64,000 bases of DNA, taken from positions 682,001 through 746,000 of the forward strand of contig NZ_JAUETR010000002.1 of the NCBI RefSeq assembly GCF_032484785.1. Reading direction: 5' to 3'. This stretch comes from Bradyrhizobium sp. SZCCHNS1050 (lineage in GTDB: Bacteria > Pseudomonadota > Alphaproteobacteria > Rhizobiales > Xanthobacteraceae). The first letter of the stretch is position 1, and each line of letters begins with the position of its first letter. The notes under the pieces are model-generated. The model had not been told where the DNA came from. It was given only the letters and a program-made list of their open reading frames with translations, and did not search any database. Positions 7,724-16,044 of this stretch are shown piece after piece. Both the position numbers and the translations under genes were made by a program.

Positions 7724-9874
7724 GTGCGCAAAAATCTGCCTGTCACCCACAACGAATACCCGATCACCGACGAGACGCTGATCGTCTCGCGCACCGATCT
7801 GAAGGGCAAGCTGACCTACTTCAACGACCAGTTCGTCGATGCCGCCGGCTTCACCCCCGACGAGCTGATGGGCCAGCCGCACAACATCATCCGCCACCCC
7901 GACATGCCGGAGGCCGCATTCGCCAATCTCTGGGACACGCTGAAGCAAGGCAAGCCGTGGGCCGGCGCCGTCAAGAACCGCCGCAAGAACGGTGACTTCT
8001 ACTGGGTACTGGCGAGCGCATCCCCCATCCGCGAGAACGGCCGGATCACGGGCTACACCTCCATCCGCACCAAGCTGCCGGCCGAGCAGCGCGCCGAGGC
8101 CGAGAAGGTCTACGGGCTGTTGAATCAGAACAAGGCGCAGGGCTACGCGATCAGCGCGGGCGTCATCCGCCGCCGCTCGGTGTTCGACCGCCTGTCGCTC
8201 TTCACGGGTACGCTCAGGGCGCGCCTGACGACCTTGGCCGCGGTGCTGGGCGTGTTCATGCTGATCATCGGCGCGGCCGGCCTGCTGTCGACCCGCTCCA
8301 CCAACGTCGCCATGAAGTCGCTGTACGAGGATCGCACGATCCCGCTGGCGCAATTGCTCGAGATCAACGATCGCACCTTGCAGAACATGTCGTCGCAACA
8401 GTCTGCGGCGGCGAACGGCAAGGCCGGAAAACCGATCGACGGCATCAGGGCGCTGGTGGACGGAAACAGCGCCAGGATCACCAAGGTCTGGGCCGACTAC
8501 ATGGCGAGCTACCTGACGCCGGAGGAGAAGATCGTCGCCGATGCCTTCGCGATCAAGCGCAAGGCCTATCTGGAGGAAGGCATCAGGCCGGGATTGGCTC
8601 TGCTCGAGCAGGGCAAGTTCGACGAGGCGAGCCAGCATATCGCCACCAAGGGGCATGATCTGTTCGAGGCCGCCAAGCACGAGCTCGACAAGCTCGTTCA
8701 GATCCAGGTGAAGGAAGGCAAGGCGCTCTACGAGGAGGCCGAGAGACAATATCTGGTGGTGCTCGCGATCATTTCTGTGATGATCCTGGCCGGTATCGGA
8801 ATCGGCGCTACGTTCAGCCTGCAGAGCATCCGCGCGGTGCTGCGGCCGCTCAAGGTGCTCAACGACGCCATGCAGAACATCACCGCCGGCAAGCTCGACA
8901 ACCGCATTCCGGTGGAGCGCGACGACGAGCTCGGCGAGGCGCTGCGCAACCTGCAGACCGTGCAGGCGATCGTCCGTTTCAACAGCGAGGAAGTGAAGGC
9001 CGTGCAGCACTCGGCCGAGGTCAAGCGCAAGGCCGGAATGAACAAGCTCGCCAGCGAATTCGAAAGCGCGATCGGCGGCATCGTGCAGACGGTGTCCTCG
9101 GCCTCGTCGCAGCTCGAGACGTCCGCCGGCACGCTGACCTCGACCGCGACGCGCTCGCAGGAGCTCGCCACCACCGTGGCCGCCGCGTCCGAGCAGGCCG
9201 CGACGAACGTGCAGTCGGTCGCCTCGGCCACCGAGGAACTGACCTCGTCGGTGACCGAGATCAGCCGCCAGGTGCAGGAATCGGCGCGCATCGCCAACGG
9301 CGCCGTCGATCAGGCGCGCACCACCAACGACCGCGTCAACGAGCTCTCGAAGGCAGCCGCGAGGATCGGCGACGTGGTCGAGCTGATCAACACCATCGCC
9401 GGCCAGACCAACCTGCTGGCGCTGAACGCCACCATCGAGGCGGCGCGCGCCGGCGATGCCGGCCGCGGCTTCGCCGTGGTCGCGTCCGAGGTCAAGGCGC
9501 TCGCCGAGCAGACCTCGAAGGCCACCGGTGAGATCGCCCAGCAGATCTCGGGCATCCAGGCAGCGACACAGGAATCGGTGTCGGCGATCCGCGAGATCAG
9601 CACGACGATCGAGCGGCTGTCGGAAATCTCCTCGACCATCGCCGCCGCCGTCGAGCAGCAGGGCGCGGCGACGCAGGAGATCTCGCGCAACATCCAGGAA
9701 GCGTCGCGCGGCACCACCGAGGTCAACACCAACATCGTCGACGTCCAGCGCGGCGCCTCGCAGACCGGCTCTGCTTCGGGCAACGTGCTGTCGGCGGCGC
9801 AGTCGCTGTCGCGGGAGAGCGACCGGCTGCGGCAGGAGGTCGACCGATTCCTCGGCAACGTGCGGGCGGCCTGA
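7724..9874 (+). CDS. Methyl-accepting chemotaxis protein with N-terminal Aer-type PAS domain
   Basis: This is a 716-residue protein using a GTG start, with GGAG at 7713-7716 in good spacing. Residues 15-120 are a PAS domain with the Aer-like motif [10 protein letters not shown] first membrane segment follows (near residue 170, [21 protein letters not shown]). About 150 residues resembling a four-helix-bundle sensor come next, then a second membrane segment ([17 protein letters not shown]) and a HAMP domain. The long cytoplasmic coiled coil carries the hairpin tip [20 protein letters not shown]. Aer-type PAS domains usually bind FAD and sense redox, so this may be an energy- or oxygen-taxis receptor that also has a periplasmic or external domain. 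No other chemotaxis gene is nearby. Confidence 0.93.
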   Translation: MRKNLPVTHNEYPITDETLIVSRTDLKGKLTYFNDQFVDAAGFTPDELMGQPHNIIRHPDMPEAAFANLWDTLKQGKPWAGAVKNRRKNGDFYWVLASASPIRENGRITGYTSIRTKLPAEQRAEAEKVYGLLNQNKAQGYAISAGVIRRRSVFDRLSLFTGTLRARLTTLAAVLGVFMLIIGAAGLLSTRSTNVAMKSLYEDRTIPLAQLLEINDRTLQNMSSQQSAAANGKAGKPIDGIRALVDGNSARITKVWADYMASYLTPEEKIVADAFAIKRKAYLEEGIRPGLALLEQGKFDEASQHIATKGHDLFEAAKHELDKLVQIQVKEGKALYEEAERQYLVVLAIISVMILAGIGIGATFSLQSIRAVLRPLKVLNDAMQNITAGKLDNRIPVERDDELGEALRNLQTVQAIVRFNSEEVKAVQHSAEVKRKAGMNKLASEFESAIGGIVQTVSSASSQLETSAGTLTSTATRSQELATTVAAASEQAATNVQSVASATEELTSSVTEISRQVQESARIANGAVDQARTTNDRVNELSKAAARIGDVVELINTIAGQTNLLALNATIEAARAGDAGRGFAVVASEVKALAEQTSKATGEIAQQISGIQAATQESVSAIREISTTIERLSEISSTIAAAVEQQGAATQEISRNIQEASRGTTEVNTNIVDVQRGASQTGSASGNVLSAAQSLSRESDRLRQEVDRFLGNVRAA

Positions 9875-9886
9875 GCCGCCCCGCGC

Positions 9887-10441
9887 TCACCGCCCGGTCA
9901 GCCGGATCGGGCGGCCCTGACTGATGAAGGCGTAATAGCCGGCGCCGATGCCGCCGACCATCAGCGCCTCGACGACGGGCTCGGCGATCTCACCGGTCGC
10001 GGCCCAGTCGATGACGAAATTGGCGCCGGTGCCGCCGCGGGTGTCCTTGATGGGCACGAAGACCTCGACGGTCGCGAACGGCCTCAAGGCGACGGGCTCG
10101 CGCAGATGCGCCTCCACCAGCGTGCCGGCCGTATCGTAATAGTTGATGCGCCGGACGATCAGCGGCCGCTGCTCGGAGGCGTTGTGGATGCTCAGCGTCA
10201 CCGAGAAATCGGCCTGGACCCGGCCCGGGGTCATCGCAACGCTGGAATAGACGGGGACATAGACGGCGCCCGTGACCGTGACCGGCTCCGCCGGAACTGG
10301 CGTCAGCGAGCTCGCGAAAGCGGTGGTCACGTCGTCGGCGGCCTGCGCCGCGCCGGCCGCAACAGCTGCGATGAGCAGCAGCGCGAATGCGCCGGTCCGG
10401 ATGTGACAGATTGCGGGTTTCCTTGCGCGGCGGCGCGACAT
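9887..10441 (-). CDS. DUF3124 family secreted protein
   Basis: This is a 184-residue protein starting MSRRRARKPAICHIRTGAFA. A basic N-terminus and hydrophobic core (ALLLIAAVAAGAAQA) form a signal peptide. I preferred the ATG at 10441 because AAGGCGG lies upstream; upstream alternatives would overlap the divergent gene's start. The mature part shows the DUF3124 pattern: VTGAVYVPVYSSV, RRINYYDTAGTLVE, and GGTGANFVIDW near the end. Function is unknown; the beta-rich sequence suggests a small extracytoplasmic binding or structural domain. It is divergent from the antiporter gene with only 25 bp between start codons, so the two likely share control. Confidence 0.8.
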   Translation of the reverse strand: MSRRRARKPAICHIRTGAFALLLIAAVAAGAAQAADDVTTAFASSLTPVPAEPVTVTGAVYVPVYSSVAMTPGRVQADFSVTLSIHNASEQRPLIVRRINYYDTAGTLVEAHLREPVALRPFATVEVFVPIKDTRGGTGANFVIDWAATGEIAEPVVEALMVGGIGAGYYAFISQGRPIRLTGR

Positions 10442-10466
10442 AAATTGCCGCCTTGGGGGTTGCTTC

Positions 10467-12194
10467 ATGCATGAACTGATCGGCGACATCACGCTCTGCA
10501 TCCTGTTTGCGTGGGTGCTTGGACTGGCGGCACATAGATGGCGCCAGCCCTCGATTCTCGCTTATCTGGTCGCGGGCTTCGCCATTGGCCCCTTCGGCAC
10601 CGGCTGGGTCAAGTCCCAGGAGTCGATTTCGGTGATCTCCGAGCTCGGCCTGATCTTCATGCTGTTCATGATCGGGCTCGAGATCGACCTCAAGAAGATC
10701 ATCCGTGCCGGCCCGGTGATTCTGATCGCCGGTGGGGTCCAACTGCTCGGGGGTGCCGCGCTCGGCATCCTGTTCTTCGTCGCGATCGGCATGCGGATGG
10801 GCGCCGAGAGCTACGACGCACTCTATCTCTGCGTCGCCTGCGCGCTGTCCTCGACCGTCATCATCGTCAAGGTGCTGTACGAGAAGCGCGAGCTCGACAC
10901 CCTGCCCGGCCGCATCACGCTCGGCGTGCTCGTGCTGCAGGACGTGTTCGCCATCCTGTTCCTGGCGGTGCAGCCGAGCCTCGACGACCTCCATGTCAGC
11001 GTGATCCTGCTGTCGTTCGCCCGCGCCGGCACACTGGTCGCGATCGCCCTGCTCCTCAGCCGCTACGTCTTGCCGCCGGTGTTCCATCGCATCGCGCGTA
11101 CTCCGGAGCTGATCCTGCTCGGCGCGCTGGCCTGGTGCTTCCTGATCGGCGAGATCGCTGAAAGGCTGCACCTGTCGCGCGAGATGGGCTCGCTGGTCGC
11201 GGGCGTCTCGCTGTCGACCTTCCCCTACGCGCTCGACGTCACCGCCAAGGTCACGACGTTGCGCGATTTCTTCATCACGCTGTTCTTCGTCGCGCTCGGC
11301 ATGACGATCCCGATCCCGACGATGTCCGTGGTGGGGCTGGCGCTCGTGATCGCGCTGTTCACGGTGGCGAGCCGGCTGCTCACGACGTTCACGCCGCTCT
11401 ACATGATGCGGCAGGGCCTGCGTGCCAGCCTGCTGCCGGCGCTCAACCTCGCCCAGATCAGCGAATTCTCGCTGGTGGTGATCCAGACCGGCGCCGCCGC
11501 CGGGCACCTCAAGAACGGCACGTCGAGCGCAGCGTCCTTTGCTTTCGTGCTGCTCGCCGTGCTCTCGACCTTCGTCATCGTACGCTCCGATCCGATCGCG
11601 CGGCGAAGTATCCCGCTGCTCAAGCGGATCGGTCTGCGCGACCTCGATGCAAGCAAGGATGGCGAGGCCGGACATGAGGGCGGACACGGCGCCGGACGGC
11701 CGATCGTTCTCCTCGGATTCTTCCGCACGGCAAGCGCGCTGCTCAGCGAGATCGAGCGCAACGAGCCAGCGCTGCTGGAGCAGATCGGCGTGGTCGATTT
11801 CAACCCCGTCGTCTTCCGAACCTTGTCCGATCGCGGCATCCAGGTGACCTATGGCGACATCAGCAACGTCGACACGCTGATTCATGCGGGGGTGGGCCAG
11901 GCCGAGCTGATCATCCTGAGCATCCCGGATTCGCTGCTCAAGGGTGCCAATAACGAAAAGCTGGTGCGCCATGTCCGCAGCATCAATGCAACGGCCAAGA
12001 TCATCGCGACCGCCGACCTGCTCGCCGACGTCAACGACCTCTACGCTGCCGGCGCCGACTACGTGACCGTGCCGCGGCTCAGCGATGCGCAGGTGCTGCT
12101 CAACCTGATCCAGGACGTCAGCGCCGGGCTCCTCTCCGAGCGCCGCAGCCAGGCGGAGACGATGCTCGCCGACCGCCGCGAGGTGCTGCCATGA
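10467..12194 (+). CDS. Kef-type monovalent cation:proton antiporter (CPA2) with TrkA-N domain
   Basis: This is a 575-residue protein. Residues 1-380 contain about 12 membrane segments with CPA2 motifs (FAIGPFGTGW; GLIFMLFMIGLEIDLKKI; SREMGSLVAGVSLS; FFVALGMTIP). Residues 410-550 form a TrkA-N/RCK-like domain. Its nucleotide-binding loop reads LGFFRTASA instead of the usual GxGxxG, so NAD binding may be lost or changed. Such proteins exchange potassium or sodium for protons and protect against electrophiles or pH and osmotic shock. No KefF/KefG-type ancillary gene is adjacent; a DUF3124 gene is divergent. Confidence 0.9.
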   Translation: MHELIGDITLCILFAWVLGLAAHRWRQPSILAYLVAGFAIGPFGTGWVKSQESISVISELGLIFMLFMIGLEIDLKKIIRAGPVILIAGGVQLLGGAALGILFFVAIGMRMGAESYDALYLCVACALSSTVIIVKVLYEKRELDTLPGRITLGVLVLQDVFAILFLAVQPSLDDLHVSVILLSFARAGTLVAIALLLSRYVLPPVFHRIARTPELILLGALAWCFLIGEIAERLHLSREMGSLVAGVSLSTFPYALDVTAKVTTLRDFFITLFFVALGMTIPIPTMSVVGLALVIALFTVASRLLTTFTPLYMMRQGLRASLLPALNLAQISEFSLVVIQTGAAAGHLKNGTSSAASFAFVLLAVLSTFVIVRSDPIARRSIPLLKRIGLRDLDASKDGEAGHEGGHGAGRPIVLLGFFRTASALLSEIERNEPALLEQIGVVDFNPVVFRTLSDRGIQVTYGDISNVDTLIHAGVGQAELIILSIPDSLLKGANNEKLVRHVRSINATAKIIATADLLADVNDLYAAGADYVTVPRLSDAQVLLNLIQDVSAGLLSERRSQAETMLADRREVLP

Positions 12195-12247
12195 GCCTGG
12201 CACGCATCCATCTCCCACAGAACCTGCGATCCTGCTGGACTTGAATC

Positions 12248-12883
12248 ATGGCAAACACGAGCGTTCACGTCGTCGATCACCCGCTGGTCCAGCACAAGCT
12301 CTCCTTGATGCGCGAGCGTGACCGCTCGACCAAGGGCTTCCGTGAGCTGTTGAACGAGATCGGCATGCTGCTAGCCTACGAGGTCACGCGCGACCTGCCG
12401 CTCGAGCTGGTCGACATCGAAACGCCGATCGCGCCGATGAAGGCGCCGAAGATCGCCGGCAAGAAGCTGACGCTTGCGCCAATCCTGCGCGCCGGCGTCG
12501 GCTTCCTCGACGGCATGCTGGCGCTGATGCCGTCCGCGCGCATCGCCCATATCGGACTCTACCGCGATCCCAACACGCTGCAGGCCATCGAGTACTACTT
12601 CAAGGCGCCGCAGGACCTGAGCGACCGCACGGTGATCCTGATGGACCCGATGCTCGCGACCGGCAACTCCGCCTGCGCGGCTGCCGAGCTGCTCAAGACG
12701 CGCGGCGCCCGCGACATCCGTTTCGTCTGCCTGCTGGCGGCACCGGAAGGCATCGCCAAGTTCGAGAAGGAGCATCCGGACATCCCGATCTGGACCGCGG
12801 CGATCGACGAGAAGCTGAATGACCACGCCTACATCGTGCCCGGTCTGGGCGACGCCGGCGATCGGATGTTCGGCACGAAGTGA
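12248..12883 (+). CDS. upp: Uracil phosphoribosyltransferase
   Basis: This is a 211-residue protein, the usual length for the family. It converts uracil and PRPP to UMP in pyrimidine salvage in the cytoplasm. The PRPP-binding loop [17 protein letters not shown] is intact. The conserved [15 protein letters not shown] segment and the C-terminal [16 protein letters not shown] uracil-binding loop are both present. It lies 53 bp downstream of the antiporter. No permease gene of the uraA type is adjacent. Confidence 0.97.
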   Translation: MANTSVHVVDHPLVQHKLSLMRERDRSTKGFRELLNEIGMLLAYEVTRDLPLELVDIETPIAPMKAPKIAGKKLTLAPILRAGVGFLDGMLALMPSARIAHIGLYRDPNTLQAIEYYFKAPQDLSDRTVILMDPMLATGNSACAAAELLKTRGARDIRFVCLLAAPEGIAKFEKEHPDIPIWTAAIDEKLNDHAYIVPGLGDAGDRMFGTK

Positions 12884-12898
12884 TGGTGCGCGTGCAGT

Positions 12899-13843
12899 TC
12901 AGCAGGACGGTCGCGGTGAAGGGCGAATGACGCTGAAGATGCGACCGTCGATCACCAGCAGCGCACTCCCGATCACCAGCGCGCCGCTGATCTCTCCCAA
13001 CGAGATGCTTTCGCCGAGCACCAGCGACCCGAGCAGGATTGTCGTCAACGGGATCAACAACGTCACCAGCATCACGTTGGTCGCCCCGGAGCGGCGCAGG
13101 ATTTGGAAGAACACGATATAGGCGAACGCCGTCGACAGCGCCGCAAGGCTTATGACCGCGACCCAGGTCTGCAGTCCGGGAAGCGGGAGACGCCAGGGCT
13201 GGTCGACGAAAGCGGCGATGGCCAGCATCATCACGCTGGAAGCCGAGAGCTGGAAGGTGGCGGTTGCAAGCGGCGGCGAATGGGCGAGATGGCGGCGCAC
13301 CAGCAGCGCGGCGATGCCGTAGCTGAGCGACGCGCCAAGACCGAACAGAATGCCGTAGCCGCCTGCCGAGCCGTCGAGCCCCGGTCCGCCCCGCAGCATC
13401 ACGACCCCGACGAGGCCGACGACCAGACCCGCTGCCCGCCGGGCCGACAGCCTTTCCTCTCCCGCGGCGGCCATCACCACGATTGTGAACAGCGGCGTCG
13501 TCGCATTGAGGACGGCAGCAAGGCCGGAGGTGATGAACGTCTGGCCGATCACGATCAGGCAGAATGGCACGACATTGTTGAACAGCGCCACGGCGAGGAA
13601 CGGCAGCCAGCCGACAACCCCCTTGGGAAAGCCGAGCCCGCGCAGTCGCGCCACCGGCAGCAGAATCGCCGCCGCCAGCACGATGCGCAGCAGCACCAGC
13701 GTCAGCGGGGGCAGTTCCTTCAAGGCGAGGCCGTTGAAGATGAACGATCCGCTCCACAGCAAAGAGAGCAGGCCGAGCAGCGACCAGTCCCGCGCGTCCA
13801 TGCTATCGTTCTGGGATGTCATCGCCGCAAACCGCTGTTTCAT
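12899..13843 (-). CDS. EamA/DMT family transporter
   Basis: This is a 314-residue protein with about 10 membrane segments arranged as two EamA repeats. Typical motifs are LLWSGSFIFNGLALKELPPLTLVLLR in the first half and YSI-type and SLVLGESISLGEISGALVI in the second. Members export amino acids or metabolites. The gene runs toward upp with a 15-bp gap between stop codons. The start could also be one of two later ATGs (13822 or 13801); none has a strong ribosome-binding site, so I kept the longest. Confidence 0.88.
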   Translation of the reverse strand: MKQRFAAMTSQNDSMDARDWSLLGLLSLLWSGSFIFNGLALKELPPLTLVLLRIVLAAAILLPVARLRGLGFPKGVVGWLPFLAVALFNNVVPFCLIVIGQTFITSGLAAVLNATTPLFTIVVMAAAGEERLSARRAAGLVVGLVGVVMLRGGPGLDGSAGGYGILFGLGASLSYGIAALLVRRHLAHSPPLATATFQLSASSVMMLAIAAFVDQPWRLPLPGLQTWVAVISLAALSTAFAYIVFFQILRRSGATNVMLVTLLIPLTTILLGSLVLGESISLGEISGALVIGSALLVIDGRIFSVIRPSPRPSC

Positions 13844-13900
13844 CTGCGCGAGCCTTGCAGGCGAAGACTCGCGCCGTCCACCCGCTTTCCGGTGGTGTGC

Positions 13901-14782
13901 CTACGGCATGGATCTCGGCCGCGACACCAGCTCGATCATGCGGCCTTCGTCCTCATCCGGCATCGCCGCCTTCGCCCGCGCATAAGCATCGACGGCCGCC
14001 TGGGCCATGATGGGACGCTCTCCAAGCAGCTGCTCGGCGAGTTGCAGCGCATAGGCTGCATCCTTGTGACGGAGCGCCGCGGTGAAGCTTGCATCGGCGA
14101 AGTTGCGCGCGATCATGCGCGGCGCGTGGCGCAGAACCTGGGGGCTCGCCGCGACGCCGCTCTGGATCGCCTCCAGCACGAGCTTCATGTCGAGGCCGGC
14201 CTGCTCGGCGATTGCGAGCCCCTCCGCAAGACCTGCGATCTGCATCGCACCAAGCAGGTTGTTGATCAGCTTGTAGACTGTCCCGGCGCCCACGGGCCCG
14301 AAATGGCGAATGGTCGAGCCGATCGGCGCCAGATAAGGCCGGGCGCGGTCGAGATCGGCGACGTCGGCGCCGACCAGCAAGGTCAGTTTGCCGCTTGCGG
14401 CCGCGTCGGGCAGCCCGGTCACCGGACAGTCGAGATAGGTCACGCCGCGCGCGTCCAGCTCGCGCGACAGGCGCAGCGCATGGTCGCGCGATACGGTCGA
14501 GCATTCGATCGCGATCGTGCCGACCCGCATGGTGGCCGCGGCGCCATCCGGCCCGAGCCAAACCGCGCGCGAGGCGTCGTCATCAGCCACCATCGTAACG
14601 ACCGCATCGGCATCGATTGCCGCATCAGCTGGCGAGGTCGACCAGCGCGCACCGCGCGCGATCAGATCCTTCGCCTTCGCCCGGCTGCGATTCCAGACCG
14701 CCACGGAATAGCCTGCGTCGAGATAACGGCCGGCCATACCATGGCCCATGCGCCCGAGCCCGATGAAGGCAACGCGCGCCAC
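13901..14782 (-). CDS. NAD(P)-dependent 3-hydroxyisobutyrate dehydrogenase-like enzyme
   Basis: This is a 293-residue protein. I chose the GTG at 14782, 2 bp after the prfB stop, because the Rossmann strand VARVAFIGLGRMG begins at once; any longer version would put out-of-frame prfB sequence at the N-terminus. Visible motifs are GLGRMGHGMAGRYLDAGYSV (dinucleotide binding), DCPVTGLPDAAASGKL (substrate loop) and GAGTVYKLINNLLG, whose lysine is the catalytic one of beta-hydroxyacid dehydrogenases. The substrate could be 3-hydroxyisobutyrate, tartronate semialdehyde or a related acid. It is translationally close to prfB, so probably co-transcribed with it. Confidence 0.88.
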   Translation of the reverse strand: MARVAFIGLGRMGHGMAGRYLDAGYSVAVWNRSRAKAKDLIARGARWSTSPADAAIDADAVVTMVADDDASRAVWLGPDGAAATMRVGTIAIECSTVSRDHALRLSRELDARGVTYLDCPVTGLPDAAASGKLTLLVGADVADLDRARPYLAPIGSTIRHFGPVGAGTVYKLINNLLGAMQIAGLAEGLAIAEQAGLDMKLVLEAIQSGVAASPQVLRHAPRMIARNFADASFTAALRHKDAAYALQLAEQLLGERPIMAQAAVDAYARAKAAMPDEDEGRMIELVSRPRSMP

Positions 14783-14784
14783 GC

Positions 14785-15919
14785 TCAATCGACGTCCTCG
14801 ATCGCAGCGCCTGGCGTCGTGCCGAACGCGCGCTGCGCCAGCGTCGCCGCCATGAACTCGTCGAGATCGCCGTCGAGCACGCCGGCGGTGTCGGACGTCT
14901 GCACGCCCGTGCGCAGATCCTTCACCATCTGATACGGCTGCAGCACGTAGGAGCGGATCTGGTGGCCCCAACCGATCTCGGTCTTGGCCGCCTGGTCGGC
15001 CGCAGCTTTCTCCTCGCGCTTCTTCAGCTCGATCTCATAGAGGCGTGCGCGCAGCATGTCCCAGGCCTGGGCGCGATTCTTGTGCTGTGACCGGCCAGCC
15101 TGACAGACCACGGCAACGCCGGTTGGGATGTGCGTCAGCCGGACCGCCGATTCGGTCTTGTTGACGTGCTGGCCGCCGGCGCCACCGGACCGCATGGTGT
15201 CGACGCGGACATCGGACTCCTTGATGTCGATCTTGATGCTGTCGTCGATGACCGGGAAGATCTGCACCGAAGAGAACGAGGTGTGGCGGCGTGCATTCGA
15301 ATCGAACGGAGAGATTCGGACCAAGCGATGCACGCCGGCTTCAGTCTTCAGCCAACCATAGGCATTATGCCCGGAGATCTGGATGGTCGCCGACTTGATG
15401 CCGGCCTCTTCGCCCAACGATTCTTCGAGATACTCGATCTTGAAACCGTGCTTCTCGGCCCATCGGGCGTACATGCGCAGCAGCATCTGCGCCCAGTCCT
15501 GGCTCTCGGTGCCGCCGGCACCGGCGTGGACCTCGAGATAGGTGTCGAACTTGTCGGCCTCGCCGGACAGGAGCGCCTCGAGCTCGCGCCGCGCGACCTC
15601 CTTCTTCAGCTCCTTCAGCGCATTCTCGGCTTCAGTGACGACACCGGGATCGTTCTCGGCCTCGCCAAGCTCGATCATCTCGATATTGTCGCTGAGCTCA
15701 CGTTCGACCTTGCCAATGCCGGTGAGCGAATCCTCCAGCGAGGTCCGCTCCTGCATCAGCCGCTGAGCTTTTTGGGGGTCGTTCCAGAGATTGGGGTCTT
15801 CGGCGAGCTTGTTCAGCTCGGCCAGCCTTGCCGTCGATGTCTCGACGTCAAAGATGCCTCCTCAGCAGCCCGACCGACTGCTTGATCTCTTCTACGATTT
15901 TCTCGATTTCCGCGCGCAT
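14785..15919 (-). CDS. prfB: Peptide chain release factor 2, with programmed +1 frameshift
   Basis: The gene is split across two frames. From the ATG at 15919, 23 codons encode [20 protein letters not shown] then RHL, followed by an in-frame TGA at 15850-15848. The context is AGG AGG CAT CTT TGA C, with a Shine-Dalgarno-like AGGAGG (15862-15857) three bases before CTT. This is the classic autoregulatory RF2 frameshift site. Slipping +1 continues as [15 protein letters not shown] and runs to 14785, giving 377 residues in total. The second frame has the GGQ motif ([15 protein letters not shown]) for peptidyl-tRNA hydrolysis and the SPF anticodon tripeptide ([14 protein letters not shown]) that reads UGA. 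Low RF2 favours slippage, so the factor controls its own synthesis. An annotation starting at 15756 would lose the first 54 residues. Confidence 0.96.
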
Positions 15920-16044
15920 GTCGCTCTCTTCAGGCCACGGCTTGAAGCGCCGCAGCATCGTCTCTCACAGGGGATGTAACGGCGCTCGGCGCAAAGCGCA
16001 ATCGCTCTGCACCGCACCGGCATCAGTTTCAGCCGGCCCAATGC

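Noticed and set aside
9990..12218. 742-residue minus-strand frame opposite the antiporter gene
   Set aside because: It is a GC-rich shadow of the antiporter: low complexity, rich in His/Gln/Arg/Asp, no domain, and the plus-strand protein has clear CPA2 motifs.
13103..14932. 609-residue plus-strand frame opposite the DMT and dehydrogenase genes
   Set aside because: Arg/His-rich composition without domains; both minus-strand genes have strong family motifs.
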